A stretch of 64,000 nucleotides of DNA, from NCBI RefSeq assembly GCF_027474525.2, contig NZ_CP114882.2, positions 3,286,001-3,350,000 of the forward strand, in the 5' to 3' direction. The DNA comes from Flavobacterium lacustre. GTDB lineage: Bacteria; Bacteroidota; Bacteroidia; Flavobacteriales; Flavobacteriaceae. Shown piece after piece: positions 55,172 through 64,000 of the stretch (its first letter is position 1; each line of letters starts with the position of its first letter). Under the pieces are notes generated by a model. It had not been told where the DNA came from and made no database searches. It saw only the letters and a list, made by a program, of their open reading frames with translations. Made by a program: the position numbers and the translations under genes.

Positions 55172-56089
55172 ATGAAAAAAAGCACTGCCTTTTTATTATT
55201 TTTTATTTTTCTGGCCAGCAAACTCACTGCACAAATTCCGCCAAATATCAAAAAATTATTTCCTCAAGGCACCGTTATGCATCCGGACATTCCTTATGCT
55301 TCGGATACACTCGTAAAACATACACTCGACTTGTACCTGCCGGCTAAACAGGAAAAAAAAGTGCCACTTGTGATTTGGATTCACGGCGGTGGTTGGAGAC
55401 AAGGCAACAAATACAGTGATATGGAAAACATGAAAACAACCCTAAAAGCAATTGTAGACAATGGTTTTGCCGTGGCATCTATCAATTATCGCTACAGCAC
55501 TACCGCAATTTTTCCTGCTCAAATACAAGATTGCAACCAAGCCATTGATTTTCTGTATAAAAATGCCAACAACTATCTTTTAGACCCAGAGAATATAGCC
55601 GTAATCGGTTTTTCGGCAGGAGGCTATCTGGCTTCATTCCTGGGAACCTCCAATAACAATTATAACGAAGCCTTTTATCTCCATAAAAAACAACCTGATT
55701 TTAAAATCAAAGGCGTAATTGATTTTTATGGCCCCTCCGATTTTGTTGCCCGTATCGGTAGCATGCCGTTGTACGAAGGAGAACAAAAATCAACCTCGAC
55801 CGCTCTGCTTGGAGCACAGCCACTGCTGCGCCCGGATTTAGCAAAAATAGCAAGCCCTACCACTTACATTGATAAAGATGACCCACCCTTTCTCATCTTT
55901 CACGGCGATAAAGATCAGACCGTTACTATTTCGTTATCAAAATTATTAGATTCCTACTTACAGCTGGCAAACGTCCAAAGTGATTTTGTAATTGTAAAAG
56001 AGGCCCAACATGGCGGAACACAATTTAATTCGGAAGACACCAAAAACAAAATTATATCCTTTTTGAATACCCATCTAAAAAAACAGTAA
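55172..56089 (+). CDS. Alpha/beta hydrolase, carboxylesterase type
   Basis: A 305-aa secreted esterase (signal MKKSTAFLLFFIFLASKLTAQ). Oxyanion-hole motif WIHGGGWRQGN, nucleophile elbow GFSAGG, Asp in LIFHGDKDQTV and His in EAQHGG complete the triad. Resembles BD-FAE/feruloyl-type and acyl esterases. Starts 55 bp after the Coa1-like gene, so the two may be co-transcribed. Confidence 0.9.
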   Translation: MKKSTAFLLFFIFLASKLTAQIPPNIKKLFPQGTVMHPDIPYASDTLVKHTLDLYLPAKQEKKVPLVIWIHGGGWRQGNKYSDMENMKTTLKAIVDNGFAVASINYRYSTTAIFPAQIQDCNQAIDFLYKNANNYLLDPENIAVIGFSAGGYLASFLGTSNNNYNEAFYLHKKQPDFKIKGVIDFYGPSDFVARIGSMPLYEGEQKSTSTALLGAQPLLRPDLAKIASPTTYIDKDDPPFLIFHGDKDQTVTISLSKLLDSYLQLANVQSDFVIVKEAQHGGTQFNSEDTKNKIISFLNTHLKKQ

Positions 56090-56145
56090 TCGTACTCCAC
56101 ACCTCAACCTAACGGGAGAACGTTGGGGTGTTGTTCCGATTCTCC

Positions 56146-56436
56146 TATGCATTTCACGATATTCGTATGCATTTTGCGATACTCGTATGCATTTCACGAT
56201 ACTCCTATGCGCATTTAGGATATTGCCATGCACATTCACGATACTCCTATGCACATTTAGGATATTGCCATGCACATTCACGATACTCCTATGCGCATTT
56301 AGGATATTGCCATGCACATTCACGATTCTCCTATGCACATTTAGGATATTGCCATGCACATTCACGATTCTCCTATGCACATTCACGATTCTCCTATGCG
56401 CATTTAGGATATTGCTATGCAACTTTACGATTCTCC
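56146..56436. repeat. 21-bp minisatellite, 14 units
   Basis: ATGC-anchored units of 20 bp (first three) and 21 bp (next eleven). Two alternating types: ATG-cacattcacgatactcct and ATG-cgcatttaggatattgcc. Because 21 is a multiple of 3, open frames appear on both strands (heptapeptides such as SYAHLGYCHAH or VHGNILN); these are taken as by-products. Fills the spacer between the esterase and SnoaL-like genes. Confidence 0.9.
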
Positions 56437-56531
56437 TGTGCATAAGGCAATCTGGCACGAACCACAACTACAATACAATTTGGTACACTTTATAAAAAAC
56501 ACTACTTTTAAATTTATTAAACCCTATTACT

Positions 56532-56978
56532 ATGAAACAAAAACTAACCTTATGCCTGCTTATTGCCATCAGTCTTGCAGGCTACAGCCAAAAAACCGAT
56601 GAAGCAGAATCCATCAAAAAACTATTAGAAAAAGAATCCGCTACCTGGAGAGCACAAGACAGCAAAGGCCACACTGAGTGTTGGCACATTCAACCGTACA
56701 GTCGCATATTAGTCTCTACTCTCGAAGGGAAAACTTATGATGTTCCTCCAGCCGCAATGATTGACAGCAAACCGGAAGCTATGGGAAATGGTGGTTTTGC
56801 AGTACAAACAAACTACAAAATGAGCATCAAAGGCGACACCGCCTGGGTAAGTCATGATGAAGAATCAACCTCAAAAGAGGGTAAGAAAACACTTTCTTAT
56901 GAAATTCGAATGTTAGAAAAAATAAATAACCAATGGAAATTAGTCGGACAATCCATTCACATTTATAAATCGGAATAA
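56532..56978 (+). CDS. SnoaL/NTF2-like secreted protein
   Basis: A 148-aa protein with signal peptide MKQKLTLCLLIAISLAGYSQ. EAESIKKLLEKESATWRAQDSKGHTECWHIQPYSRILVST and SYEIRMLEKINNQWKLVGQSIHIY fit the cone-shaped NTF2-like fold (DUF4440/SnoaL type). No catalytic assignment. Followed by a terminator. Confidence 0.8.
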   Translation: MKQKLTLCLLIAISLAGYSQKTDEAESIKKLLEKESATWRAQDSKGHTECWHIQPYSRILVSTLEGKTYDVPPAAMIDSKPEAMGNGGFAVQTNYKMSIKGDTAWVSHDEESTSKEGKKTLSYEIRMLEKINNQWKLVGQSIHIYKSE

Positions 56979-57014
56979 ACAACCAAACCATTCTGTACTA
57001 AGTACAACACTTAC

Positions 57015-57060
57015 ACTCCTTCGTTCCAAAATACCGGAATAAAGGAGTATTTTTTTTTAT
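57015..57060 (+). terminator. Intrinsic terminator
   Basis: 7-bp outer stem ACTCCTT/AAGGAGT (57015-57021 with 57042-57048) over an inner GTTCC/GGAAT stem, then a long T run. The rest of the spacer, to 57461, holds nothing I can identify. Confidence 0.75.
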
Positions 57061-57461
57061 TCATAAGAGGTTAATTCTACACCTTAAATAAGATACCGTA
57101 ACATCTCATTTGGATACTATTGTTTCAACAAATACACAATATATTGATTTTCAATTGTTTTAATCAAAATTAATTTTTAATTTAGCTACAGAATAATGGA
57201 TTTCAAAAAATCCAACCTCCCCAAATGTATCGTATACCAACCTATTTGACAGTCTCAAAAAACACTGTCAGCTGATGCTTTAATTCTTTTGTTTTAAAGA
57301 ATGGCGGGATCCCTACTATCCCTATTTAGTTTTTACATTAATACAACAGTATCAAACGGCAACCAGACAAAATCTGATGCCGCATTGAAGTCATCGTTCC
57401 TCATCCATTTGATATAAGAACGAAAAGACGCCGCTAAGCTATAACTTTAAAATACTAGAAT

Positions 57462-58871
57462 ATGGTGAACCTATCCAAAAATCGTGTGCGTAACAAAGTG
57501 AAGCAATTAAACCGATGGGCTGTAGCATCCTTGTTGCTGTTAACCATTCTGCTGGTTTGGATAAGCTATCAATTCAAAAACGAAAATCGCTTTGCCGTTC
57601 TCACTTTCTATGGAAAAGGATTTGCAACAAACCAATCCAAAGAGTACGCTTTAACCCAATTTTCTACTGCTGCAAAAAACAAAGTATCGCTTTTGGCAGA
57701 GCAAGGAGATGTGTTGGGCTTCAATAATGTATTGCTGTCCTTTGATGAAGCTGAAAACGATTCTATTCAAATAGAAGATGCCGGCGACTCTCTCACTTTT
57801 GTAAACGGAAAAGTAAACACCATAACCCTGTCCGACCAATCCGATTTACTGCCTTGGTTTCGCCAAATGAAAAAAAACGAACTCACCGATTTGAAAAGAA
57901 TCTTTTTCAAGTCTGTCATTCCGGATGTTTATATTCCGTTTCTAAAAGAAATTGCGCGTTTATACCCTCAAACGGCTCTGGGTTTTGAAGAAAATGATGC
58001 GGCACAAGTCATACCGTCTTACCTAAAAAAAGCCAATTTCTTTCAACCCAAAGTCATCAGCGCCTATTTGTACCAAAGCCAATTACCATTGTTAAACCAT
58101 TGGAAATCGGCCGAAAGTCTTTATCTCGCCATATCCGATTCGGTTATCAAAACTACTTTACCAGTATTACCCATGCTCAAACAATGCATCATCACCGGGA
58201 ACAACAGTACAACATTAAGCGCTTCGTTTTTCAAAACCAATCAGCAATTAAAAAAGGTAAGTATTTCCGGCTGCCTCACTGATTATGCGTTTTTAGAACC
58301 GCTCAAAAGTCTGGAACAACTCACCATCAACAATCAGGACTGCAAAATGGATTTGGCACTACTCAAAGAAAAATTGCCCAAACTCAACCTGCTTCTTGTA
58401 TCCGGGACTTGTTCTAAAATCGACTTGCTCACAACCGGCAAAAAACTAAGGTGGCTTGGCCTTCCGGCAAATACTTCCCAACAAGAATTCGACTCTATAT
58501 GTGCTGCTTTGCCCGCCTTACAAGTACTCGAACTCCGCGGAAGCGACAGTATCTCTAATCTAAAACCGTTACAGCATATCAACCAGTTGAAAGGGCTTAT
58601 AATAAGAGACAAAATCACCGACATAAAATCACTCTATTCCTTAAAAGATTTGAGATACCTCTCTGTCCCTGATGAAAACAAAACAGACAAAGCAACCATT
58701 CAAGCATTAGAAAAGGCATTACCGGGCTGTATTATTGTCCCCAATTCCGGTGCTTGTTTGGGTTCCGGTTGGTTGCTTTTGATTGTACCTGCAACTTTTT
58801 TATTCAGTGTTATTTTTGACAGAAAACTTATAAAACTCCTTAAAAAAAACCATTACCATGAAGAATTATGA
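57462..58871 (+). CDS. Membrane protein with leucine-rich-repeat-like domain
   Basis: A 469-aa protein: TM helix at residues ~19-37, an extracytoplasmic domain, and a C-terminal TM (~444-460). From ~210 to 430 it has irregular ~22-residue leucine-rich units (LKQCIITGNNSTTLSASFF, LEQLTINNQDCKMDLALLKEKLPKLNLLLVSG, LQVLELRGSDSISNLKPLQHINQLKGLIIRD, LYSLKDLRYLSV). No family assigned. It overlaps the next gene by 14 bp, so they are coupled. Confidence 0.75.
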   Translation: MVNLSKNRVRNKVKQLNRWAVASLLLLTILLVWISYQFKNENRFAVLTFYGKGFATNQSKEYALTQFSTAAKNKVSLLAEQGDVLGFNNVLLSFDEAENDSIQIEDAGDSLTFVNGKVNTITLSDQSDLLPWFRQMKKNELTDLKRIFFKSVIPDVYIPFLKEIARLYPQTALGFEENDAAQVIPSYLKKANFFQPKVISAYLYQSQLPLLNHWKSAESLYLAISDSVIKTTLPVLPMLKQCIITGNNSTTLSASFFKTNQQLKKVSISGCLTDYAFLEPLKSLEQLTINNQDCKMDLALLKEKLPKLNLLLVSGTCSKIDLLTTGKKLRWLGLPANTSQQEFDSICAALPALQVLELRGSDSISNLKPLQHINQLKGLIIRDKITDIKSLYSLKDLRYLSVPDENKTDKATIQALEKALPGCIIVPNSGACLGSGWLLLIVPATFLFSVIFDRKLIKLLKKNHYHEEL

Positions 58872-59523
58872 ACACCTTAGAACCGTGCCGAAGCGATACC
58901 AAAAAGCCGTATTCGAAGCTGTATTTTGCAGTGTAGGATTGGTTGTTTTTGGGTATTTGGTCAGTTATCCCTTCCCTACAAAATTTCTTTCTTTGGCTCC
59001 ACTTTTAATGAGTGCCTATATTATCAGTCGCCGTATCCATTCCCCTATGGCCACTTTAGCTGTATTTTTTCGGGACCTTTTTTCTCGAAAGAAACTCATT
59101 TATGCCTTCATCGGATTAGAAACAGGAATGGCTGCCGCAATGTATTATCGGGGCAGTATAGGCTTGCCGGTTTTGCCCGCAACATTAGAAAGTTTTGCTT
59201 TGGTCGGAATGACTATCGGTGTTGTAGAGGAATCTGTTTTCCGTGGTTTCATACAAGGCCGATTAATGAAATTAGATCCCGGTTTGGCTGTGATTTTTAC
59301 GGCATTAGCCCATGCATTGTACAAAGCATCCTTATTTCTTGCTCCTGCAGCACAACATTTAGAAAACATGACCTCGTTTTTTCTGTGGTCCTTTAGTGGA
59401 TATATCGTTCTGGGTATTTTGAGATATTATTCAAAAAGCATGGCGGCAGTTATTATCGCCCATGCCACATTTGACCTCATTCTCTATGCCGAAAATTTAC
59501 AGGCTCCTTTTTGGGTGTGGTAA
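58858..59523 (+). CDS. CPBP-family intramembrane glutamic endopeptidase
   Basis: A 221-aa, multi-span membrane protease of the CAAX-prenyl-protease/Abi family. VVEESVFRGFIQGRL carries the EExxxR motif; the FTALAHALYKAS and IIAHATFDLILY histidines complete the site. Substrate unknown; gene overlap suggests it acts with the LRR-like membrane protein. Confidence 0.88.
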   Translation: MKNYEHLRTVPKRYQKAVFEAVFCSVGLVVFGYLVSYPFPTKFLSLAPLLMSAYIISRRIHSPMATLAVFFRDLFSRKKLIYAFIGLETGMAAAMYYRGSIGLPVLPATLESFALVGMTIGVVEESVFRGFIQGRLMKLDPGLAVIFTALAHALYKASLFLAPAAQHLENMTSFFLWSFSGYIVLGILRYYSKSMAAVIIAHATFDLILYAENLQAPFWVW

Positions 59524-59576
59524 ATCGTAATGCATTTTATCAGTTCTACTATTTTAACCTTAAACACGCAAAGCGT

Positions 59577-60266
59577 ATGTGTTTTTCAGCCAATGCCAGT
59601 TTTGGAGCAGGAATTATTCTATCGGTAATAGGAATTGCCTCCATCAAAAAAACAGAAAAAAAAGCCCAAATTTATTTTGCCTGTATTCCTTTGCTTTTTT
59701 GTGTCCAGCAGGTTTCAGAAGGATTTTTGTGGCTCTCTCTCACCCATCCCAGTTTTAGTATACTCCAAAAACCAAGTACTTATTTTTACCTTTTTTTCGC
59801 TCAGGTGGTTTGGCCAATCTTAATCCCATTTGCCCTTTTGAAACTGGAAGAAGAGAAAAAGCGTAAAATAATGTTGCGCATACTGGTGGGAATTGGGCTG
59901 TTAGTCTCTTTATATCTCTCATATTGCCTGTTGTTTTATACTTCCGAAGCCAAAATAACAGGTTACCACATCCGCTATCAACAAGATTACCCAATCGTTT
60001 TTGGCGGCTACGGAGACTTCCTGTACAGTCTTGCAACAATTGCTCCAGCTGTAGTTTCGAGTATTAAACGAATGTGGCTGTTAAGCATTACCATCTTAGT
60101 ATCGTATCTCATCACTTTGCTTTTTTACGTGGATTATATTATTTCGGTCTGGTGCTTTTTTGCTGCCATAATCAGCATTATGGTTTTGTATCTTTTAAAC
60201 CATATCAATAAAAAAGTCTTTCCTGACCACGATGAACTACACGTATATTCGTTGTATAAAAAATAG
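59577..60266 (+). CDS. DUF6629 family membrane protein
   Basis: A 229-aa protein with about seven hydrophobic segments and the family N-terminus MCFSANASFGAG, which fixes the start at 59577 (the frame is open 22 codons further upstream, overlapping the protease gene). Function unknown. Third gene of a likely operon with the CPBP protease. Confidence 0.8.
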   Translation: MCFSANASFGAGIILSVIGIASIKKTEKKAQIYFACIPLLFCVQQVSEGFLWLSLTHPSFSILQKPSTYFYLFFAQVVWPILIPFALLKLEEEKKRKIMLRILVGIGLLVSLYLSYCLLFYTSEAKITGYHIRYQQDYPIVFGGYGDFLYSLATIAPAVVSSIKRMWLLSITILVSYLITLLFYVDYIISVWCFFAAIISIMVLYLLNHINKKVFPDHDELHVYSLYKK

Positions 60267-60398
60267 AATAAAGAACTAATTATAAGCAAATTAGACTTAA
60301 AAAAAGCAATAAAACAACGAATAAATTGAATATAATTCGCTAATTTAGATACCCCTATAATACGTATCTTTTATATATTGATTTAATACCACAACGCC

Positions 60399-62195
60399 AT
60401 GAAGATTACTTTCGAAAAAAAAATATTCCTTGGATTCATCATCAATTTATTGGTTGTAATTGCGCTGGCATGGGTTTTTATTTCCAGAATTAATAAAAAA
60501 AGAGATGAGAGTTTTGACAATACACTCAATTTTACGGCCATTTCATTATTCATTCTTTCGGCTATTTTACTGATCATTGTCTATTTTATCTTTCGGTCTC
60601 AATTGCGGGCTAAAAAAATCTCTCAAGATTTATTATTTGAAAACCGACAGCTGCTTCAGTCTATCATTGACAACACTACAAATCCTATATTCATAAAAAA
60701 AATAAATGGCGAATACCTATTGATTAATAAACAATACGAATCGTTATTTCAAATTTCGAATGAAAAAATAATAGGCAAAACCGACCACGATTTCCTTCCT
60801 GCAGCAATAGCCGATCAATACCGAAGCTCTGACCTAGAAGTCGTCAAAGCATTAAAAGAACTTAAAACAGAACAATCCATTCAGCAAGCCGATGGTGTAC
60901 ATACGTATATTGCCGTAAAATTTCCATTGTATGATTTAACCGGAAGAATCTACGCCATAGGAGGAATTTCGACAGACATCAGCGAAAGAAAAAAACTGGA
61001 AGAAGAATTAAAAGAAGTAGATAAATTGTTTAATATGTCTATCGACATCATGGCCATTGCATCAAAAGACAAGTTTATAAAAATAAATCCGGCTATGAGT
61101 CGCATATTAGGCTATTCGGAACAAGAATTACTGAGCCATCCTTTTTTAACCTATGTTCATCCGGATGATTGGGTAAGTACCAAAAACGAAATCAATAAAC
61201 TGGAAATGGGTGCTTATGTCATCAAATTTGAAAACCGCTGGATTTGTAAAGACAGCTCTGTTAAATGGTTAGTATGGTCCGCCTCTCCTGATCTTTCCAC
61301 CGGATTATTGTATGCTGTTGCGATTGATGTCACCGCACAAAAAGGGAATGAAGCCTCATTGAAAATAGCCGATACCTTTTTTAACATGTCCTTTGATATT
61401 CTAACTGTTGCCAAAAACGATCATTTTATAAAAATAAATCCGGCATTTACCAAAACACTTGGTTATACCCAACAAGAAATCAATGCTATAAAATTCATGG
61501 AATTAACCCATCCGGATGACCGACGCATCGCCGATGAAGTTCTGGCTAAACTTTTAAAAGGTGATCCGATTGTCAGTTTTGAAGATCGAGTTCTTTGTAA
61601 AGACGGAACCTATAAATGGCTGGACTGGCATAGTACTATTGATATGCAGCAAGGTATTTTATATTCGGTGGCACGTGATATTACGGAAAAAGTTCATTTA
61701 GAAAATGAACAACAAAAAGTCATTAACGAGTTGTATGAAAACGAAGAAAAACTAAGGTTAATTGTCGAAAATATTGGTGAAGGCGTTATGGTTGCCAATG
61801 CCGATAAAAAAATCGTCATGGCTAATGATATGGCCAATGAACTTTTTGGAACTCATGAAGATGATAAAATATCCCCTAATTTAATCAACCATTTCGAACT
61901 CTATTTCCCGGATGAGAAAACAACTTTTCCTTCTCAAAATTTACCAATGGAACGCGCTTTAAACGGTGAAGTGACGGATGATATCGATGTTATTCTTTGG
62001 GACCCGAACACAAAGGAAAAAAGACGGGTACTCATCAGCGGAAGACCATTAATAGATCAGGATAACAATGTAGTGGCAGCTGTGGTGACCATTAAAGACA
62101 TCAGTAAATACAAACAACTGGAAGAAGAATTAAAAGAAACCGAATCAAAATACAGACAATTAATTGGCTTCAAGAAAGGCGGCGACAACATTTAA
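60399..62195 (+). CDS. Membrane multi-PAS protein without an output domain
   Basis: A 598-aa protein: two TM helices (residues ~9-27 and 48-67), then four PAS domains (about 80-195, 205-315, 325-435 and 450-570) joined by short coiled coils. PAS2 and PAS3 are near duplicates (ASKDKFIKINPAMSRILGYSEQEL; AKNDHFIKINPAFTKTLGYTQQEI). It ends about 20 residues after PAS4 (ETESKYRQLIGFKKGGDNI) with no HisKA, ATPase, GGDEF or receiver domain. Either a truncated histidine kinase or a sensor acting in trans. Confidence 0.88.
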   Translation: MKITFEKKIFLGFIINLLVVIALAWVFISRINKKRDESFDNTLNFTAISLFILSAILLIIVYFIFRSQLRAKKISQDLLFENRQLLQSIIDNTTNPIFIKKINGEYLLINKQYESLFQISNEKIIGKTDHDFLPAAIADQYRSSDLEVVKALKELKTEQSIQQADGVHTYIAVKFPLYDLTGRIYAIGGISTDISERKKLEEELKEVDKLFNMSIDIMAIASKDKFIKINPAMSRILGYSEQELLSHPFLTYVHPDDWVSTKNEINKLEMGAYVIKFENRWICKDSSVKWLVWSASPDLSTGLLYAVAIDVTAQKGNEASLKIADTFFNMSFDILTVAKNDHFIKINPAFTKTLGYTQQEINAIKFMELTHPDDRRIADEVLAKLLKGDPIVSFEDRVLCKDGTYKWLDWHSTIDMQQGILYSVARDITEKVHLENEQQKVINELYENEEKLRLIVENIGEGVMVANADKKIVMANDMANELFGTHEDDKISPNLINHFELYFPDEKTTFPSQNLPMERALNGEVTDDIDVILWDPNTKEKRRVLISGRPLIDQDNNVVAAVVTIKDISKYKQLEEELKETESKYRQLIGFKKGGDNI

Positions 62196-62213
62196 AAAAA
62201 CAGTGAATGTCTT

Positions 62214-62825
62214 TTATTGTATTTTGATTTTCAAATTTTCTTTTACCCTTTCGAACCATTCCTTTTTAAGAATACTCAGAATAATACTGTCGCGGCGCAG
62301 TTCGCTATCGCAAGTCGGCATGTGACTTCTCATAACCCCTTCAACAGTGCAACCGATGCTTTTCATGGCGGCAATACTTCGCTGATTGGCGTTATCTGCA
62401 CGAAATTCCACGCGCTCCATACCAAGGGTTTCAAAAGCAAATTGTAACAATAAAAATTTGCAATGTTTGTTGAGTCCCGTTCCCCTAAACGCTTTTCCGT
62501 ACCAAGTATATCCTAATTGAAGTGTTTTGAATTCAAAATTAATATCATAAAAACGGGTGCTTCCTGCATATTTTCCTGACTTTTTATCCAAAACTATAAA
62601 GGGAAAATCGGTTTTATTTGCCTTGGCCTTCAGGGCTAATTGAATGTAATTTTCGAGATTTTCTTTTCCGTTGGCACGTACAAGTGAATATTCCCAAGTT
62701 TCGGGTTCGTTGATAGAAATTTCCAATAAATTCTCCACATCTGATTCCAATAATGGGCGCAATAAAACAGTTTCGTCTTCTAAGATGGTATTTTGGGATA
62801 AAGCTATACTCATGTTTATATTCAT
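62214..62825 (-). CDS. GNAT N-acetyltransferase, RimJ/RimL type
   Basis: A 203-aa acetyltransferase: VLLRPLLESDVENLLEIS at the N-terminus, acetyl-CoA site QLGYTWYGKAFRGTGLNKHCKFLLLQFAFE, and VEFRADNANQRSIAAMKSIGCTVEGVMR. Related to ribosomal-protein alanine acetyltransferases; substrate unknown. The start may be 62825 or an in-frame ATG four codons later (62813). Convergent with the PAS gene, 18-bp gap. Confidence 0.88.
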   Translation of the reverse strand: MNINMSIALSQNTILEDETVLLRPLLESDVENLLEISINEPETWEYSLVRANGKENLENYIQLALKAKANKTDFPFIVLDKKSGKYAGSTRFYDINFEFKTLQLGYTWYGKAFRGTGLNKHCKFLLLQFAFETLGMERVEFRADNANQRSIAAMKSIGCTVEGVMRSHMPTCDSELRRDSIILSILKKEWFERVKENLKIKIQ

Positions 62826-63097
62826 TTATGCATTAAAAAAAATCTAGATTATTAATTTTAATAATACGGTCCTAATCAAAAAATTAATGGATTTGAATCC
62901 CTTAATTTAAACATTAAAATCTAGTTTTCTATCGATGAACTACATCAAATCAAGTCGTAAATTTACTATAAATATTGAAATTTAACTTCTTACGATTTAG
63001 CCTTTTATTATTTTCTTTTTCTTAATTTCGTTTTCGGTAGCAAAAAATTAGTTGAACTAAATAGATAACTACAAAATCCAATTTTAAAAATTAAACT

Positions 63098-64000
63098 ATG
63101 AAATCAATCCAGTTTCTAATTCTTCCATTCGTTTTTTTTGCTGCGTTCAGTTCCTATTCCCAAAATGAAAGTAAAACGGATAAATCAAAAGAATTTAAAG
63201 TAGCATTCGAGCAGTTCACATTAGAAAACGGACTTCATGTAATCCTGCATATTGATCGATCTGATCCAGTAGTTGCTGTTGCTTTGACCAGTCATGTGGG
63301 ATCTGCGAGAGAAAAAGTGGGTCGTACCGGATTTGCGCATTTATTTGAACATTTGCTTTTCTTGGAATCGGAAAACCTGGGTAAAGGAGGACTTGATAAA
63401 ATGAGTGCTCGTATTGGCGGGTCCGGTGCCAATGGTTCTACCAGCAGGGATCGCACTAATTATTTTCAGACTGTTCCAAAAGATGCATTAGAAAAAATGA
63501 TTTGGGCCGAAGCCGATAAATTGGGATATTTCATTAACACCGTAACCGAACCGGTTTTAGCTAAAGAAAAACAGGTCGTTAAAAATGAGAAAAGACAGAG
63601 TTATGATAATAGACCTTATGGACACAATTTTTCTGTCATCTCCAAAAATTTATACCCGGCAACACATCCGTACAGTTGGGAAGTTATTGGTTCCTTGGAA
63701 GATTTACAAAATGCCACACTCGAAGATGTAAAAAGTTTCTACAACCGCTGGTATGTACCTAATAATGTTACACTGACAATTGCCGGAGATTTCGATGTCA
63801 AACAAACCAAAACTTGGGTCGAAAAATATTTTGGAGAAATAAAACGAGGGGAAGCCATTCCTAAAATGGAAAAACAGTCTGTAACATTGACCGAAACTAA
63901 AAAACTGTATTACGAGGATAATTTTGCCAAGTTGCCGCAACTCACATTAACATGGCCCTCCGTTTATGAATATCATCCTGACAGTTATGCTTTGGAAGTT
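63098..64000 (+). CDS. M16-family zinc peptidase, N-terminal part (runs off the window)
   Basis: The frame is open from the ATG at 63098 to the window end (301 codons). Signal peptide MKSIQFLILPFVFFAAFSSYSQ, then an M16 (insulinase/pitrilysin) domain: FTLENGLHVILHIDRSDPVVAVALTSHVGSAREKVGRTGFAH, zinc site HLFEH (HxxEH), and EKQVVKNEKRQSYDNRPYG with the downstream Glu ligand. Periplasmic. Family members usually have about 450 or 900 residues; the rest lies outside. Confidence 0.92.
   Translation, partial: MKSIQFLILPFVFFAAFSSYSQNESKTDKSKEFKVAFEQFTLENGLHVILHIDRSDPVVAVALTSHVGSAREKVGRTGFAHLFEHLLFLESENLGKGGLDKMSARIGGSGANGSTSRDRTNYFQTVPKDALEKMIWAEADKLGYFINTVTEPVLAKEKQVVKNEKRQSYDNRPYGHNFSVISKNLYPATHPYSWEVIGSLEDLQNATLEDVKSFYNRWYVPNNVTLTIAGDFDVKQTKTWVEKYFGEIKRGEAIPKMEKQSVTLTETKKLYYEDNFAKLPQLTLTWPSVYEYHPDSYALEV

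Noticed and set aside
56146..56436. CRISPR array
   Set aside because: The 21-bp units adjoin directly with no unique spacers, and no cas genes are near.
56075..56495. Open frames of 100-130 codons on both strands across the minisatellite
   Set aside because: The 21-bp unit makes every frame open; the encoded heptapeptides lack any fold or export signal, and the minus frame overlaps the esterase end.

Overview
The window reads as chromosomal DNA of a Flavobacterium-like member of the Bacteroidota. It is AT-rich and shows the flavobacterial -7 promoter motif TAnnTTTG in front of several genes. Its families are typical of the phylum: a Rho factor with an Asn/Pro/Gly-rich insert, DUF4293, DUF6629, Spy-like partners of an ECF sigma factor, and lipoproteins starting MKK...C. 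No rRNA, tRNA or CRISPR array was seen.

Left core region (1-19.2 kb): the end of an ECF sigma factor with an anti-sigma-like and a Spy-like partner, a YCF48-type lipoprotein, an Arg/Asn/Ser-rich repeat protein, Kup, an RsmB-type rRNA methyltransferase, Rho, a LuxR-type response regulator with its TPR histidine kinase, a YfcE-type phosphoesterase, TruA, an MsbA-like ABC exporter, dihydrolipoyl dehydrogenase, a lipocalin-like lipoprotein and cysteine synthase. Heptanucleotide repeat arrays lie in several of the spacers.

Integrated element (about 19.53-44.19 kb): a perfect 14-bp direct repeat brackets 24.6 kb. Immediately inside the left copy is a tyrosine recombinase, followed by an unknown protein, an excisionase-like HTH protein, a possible Cys-rich microprotein and a BT4734-type/VapE primase-helicase. 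Paired GTTGTAC repeats lie just inside both ends, as expected for integrase arm sites. The cargo is a long minus-strand cluster: OmpR-type two-component system, serine hydrolase, PepSY-like protein, putative outer-membrane protein, PAP2 phosphatase, GT9 glycosyltransferase, YncE-like propeller, and a TolC/HlyD/RND efflux set. Next come a DUF6922/AbiEii pair, a 1.4-kb tract full of long hairpins that pair best as minus-strand RNA, DUF6943, a compact minus-strand set (267-aa unknown, DUF5675, two small membrane proteins) and an SNase-like nuclease. No relaxase or conjugation genes were seen.

Cassette-like array (44.19-54.6 kb): mostly plus-strand genes of unrelated function (HEPN-like protein, secreted proteins, VOC proteins, AraC regulator, serine hydrolase). 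They are separated by related 130-145-bp repeats that begin near xTAAC and end at GTTAnnn, like integron attC sites. In two cassettes the 5' core and the 3' repeat start are perfect inverted copies. No integron integrase is in the window, so this resembles an attC cluster lacking an integrase.

Right core region (54.6-64 kb): Coa1-like protein, esterase, a 21-bp minisatellite, SnoaL-like protein, an LRR-like membrane protein with a CPBP protease and DUF6629, a four-PAS membrane protein with no kinase domain, a GNAT acetyltransferase and the start of an M16 peptidase.
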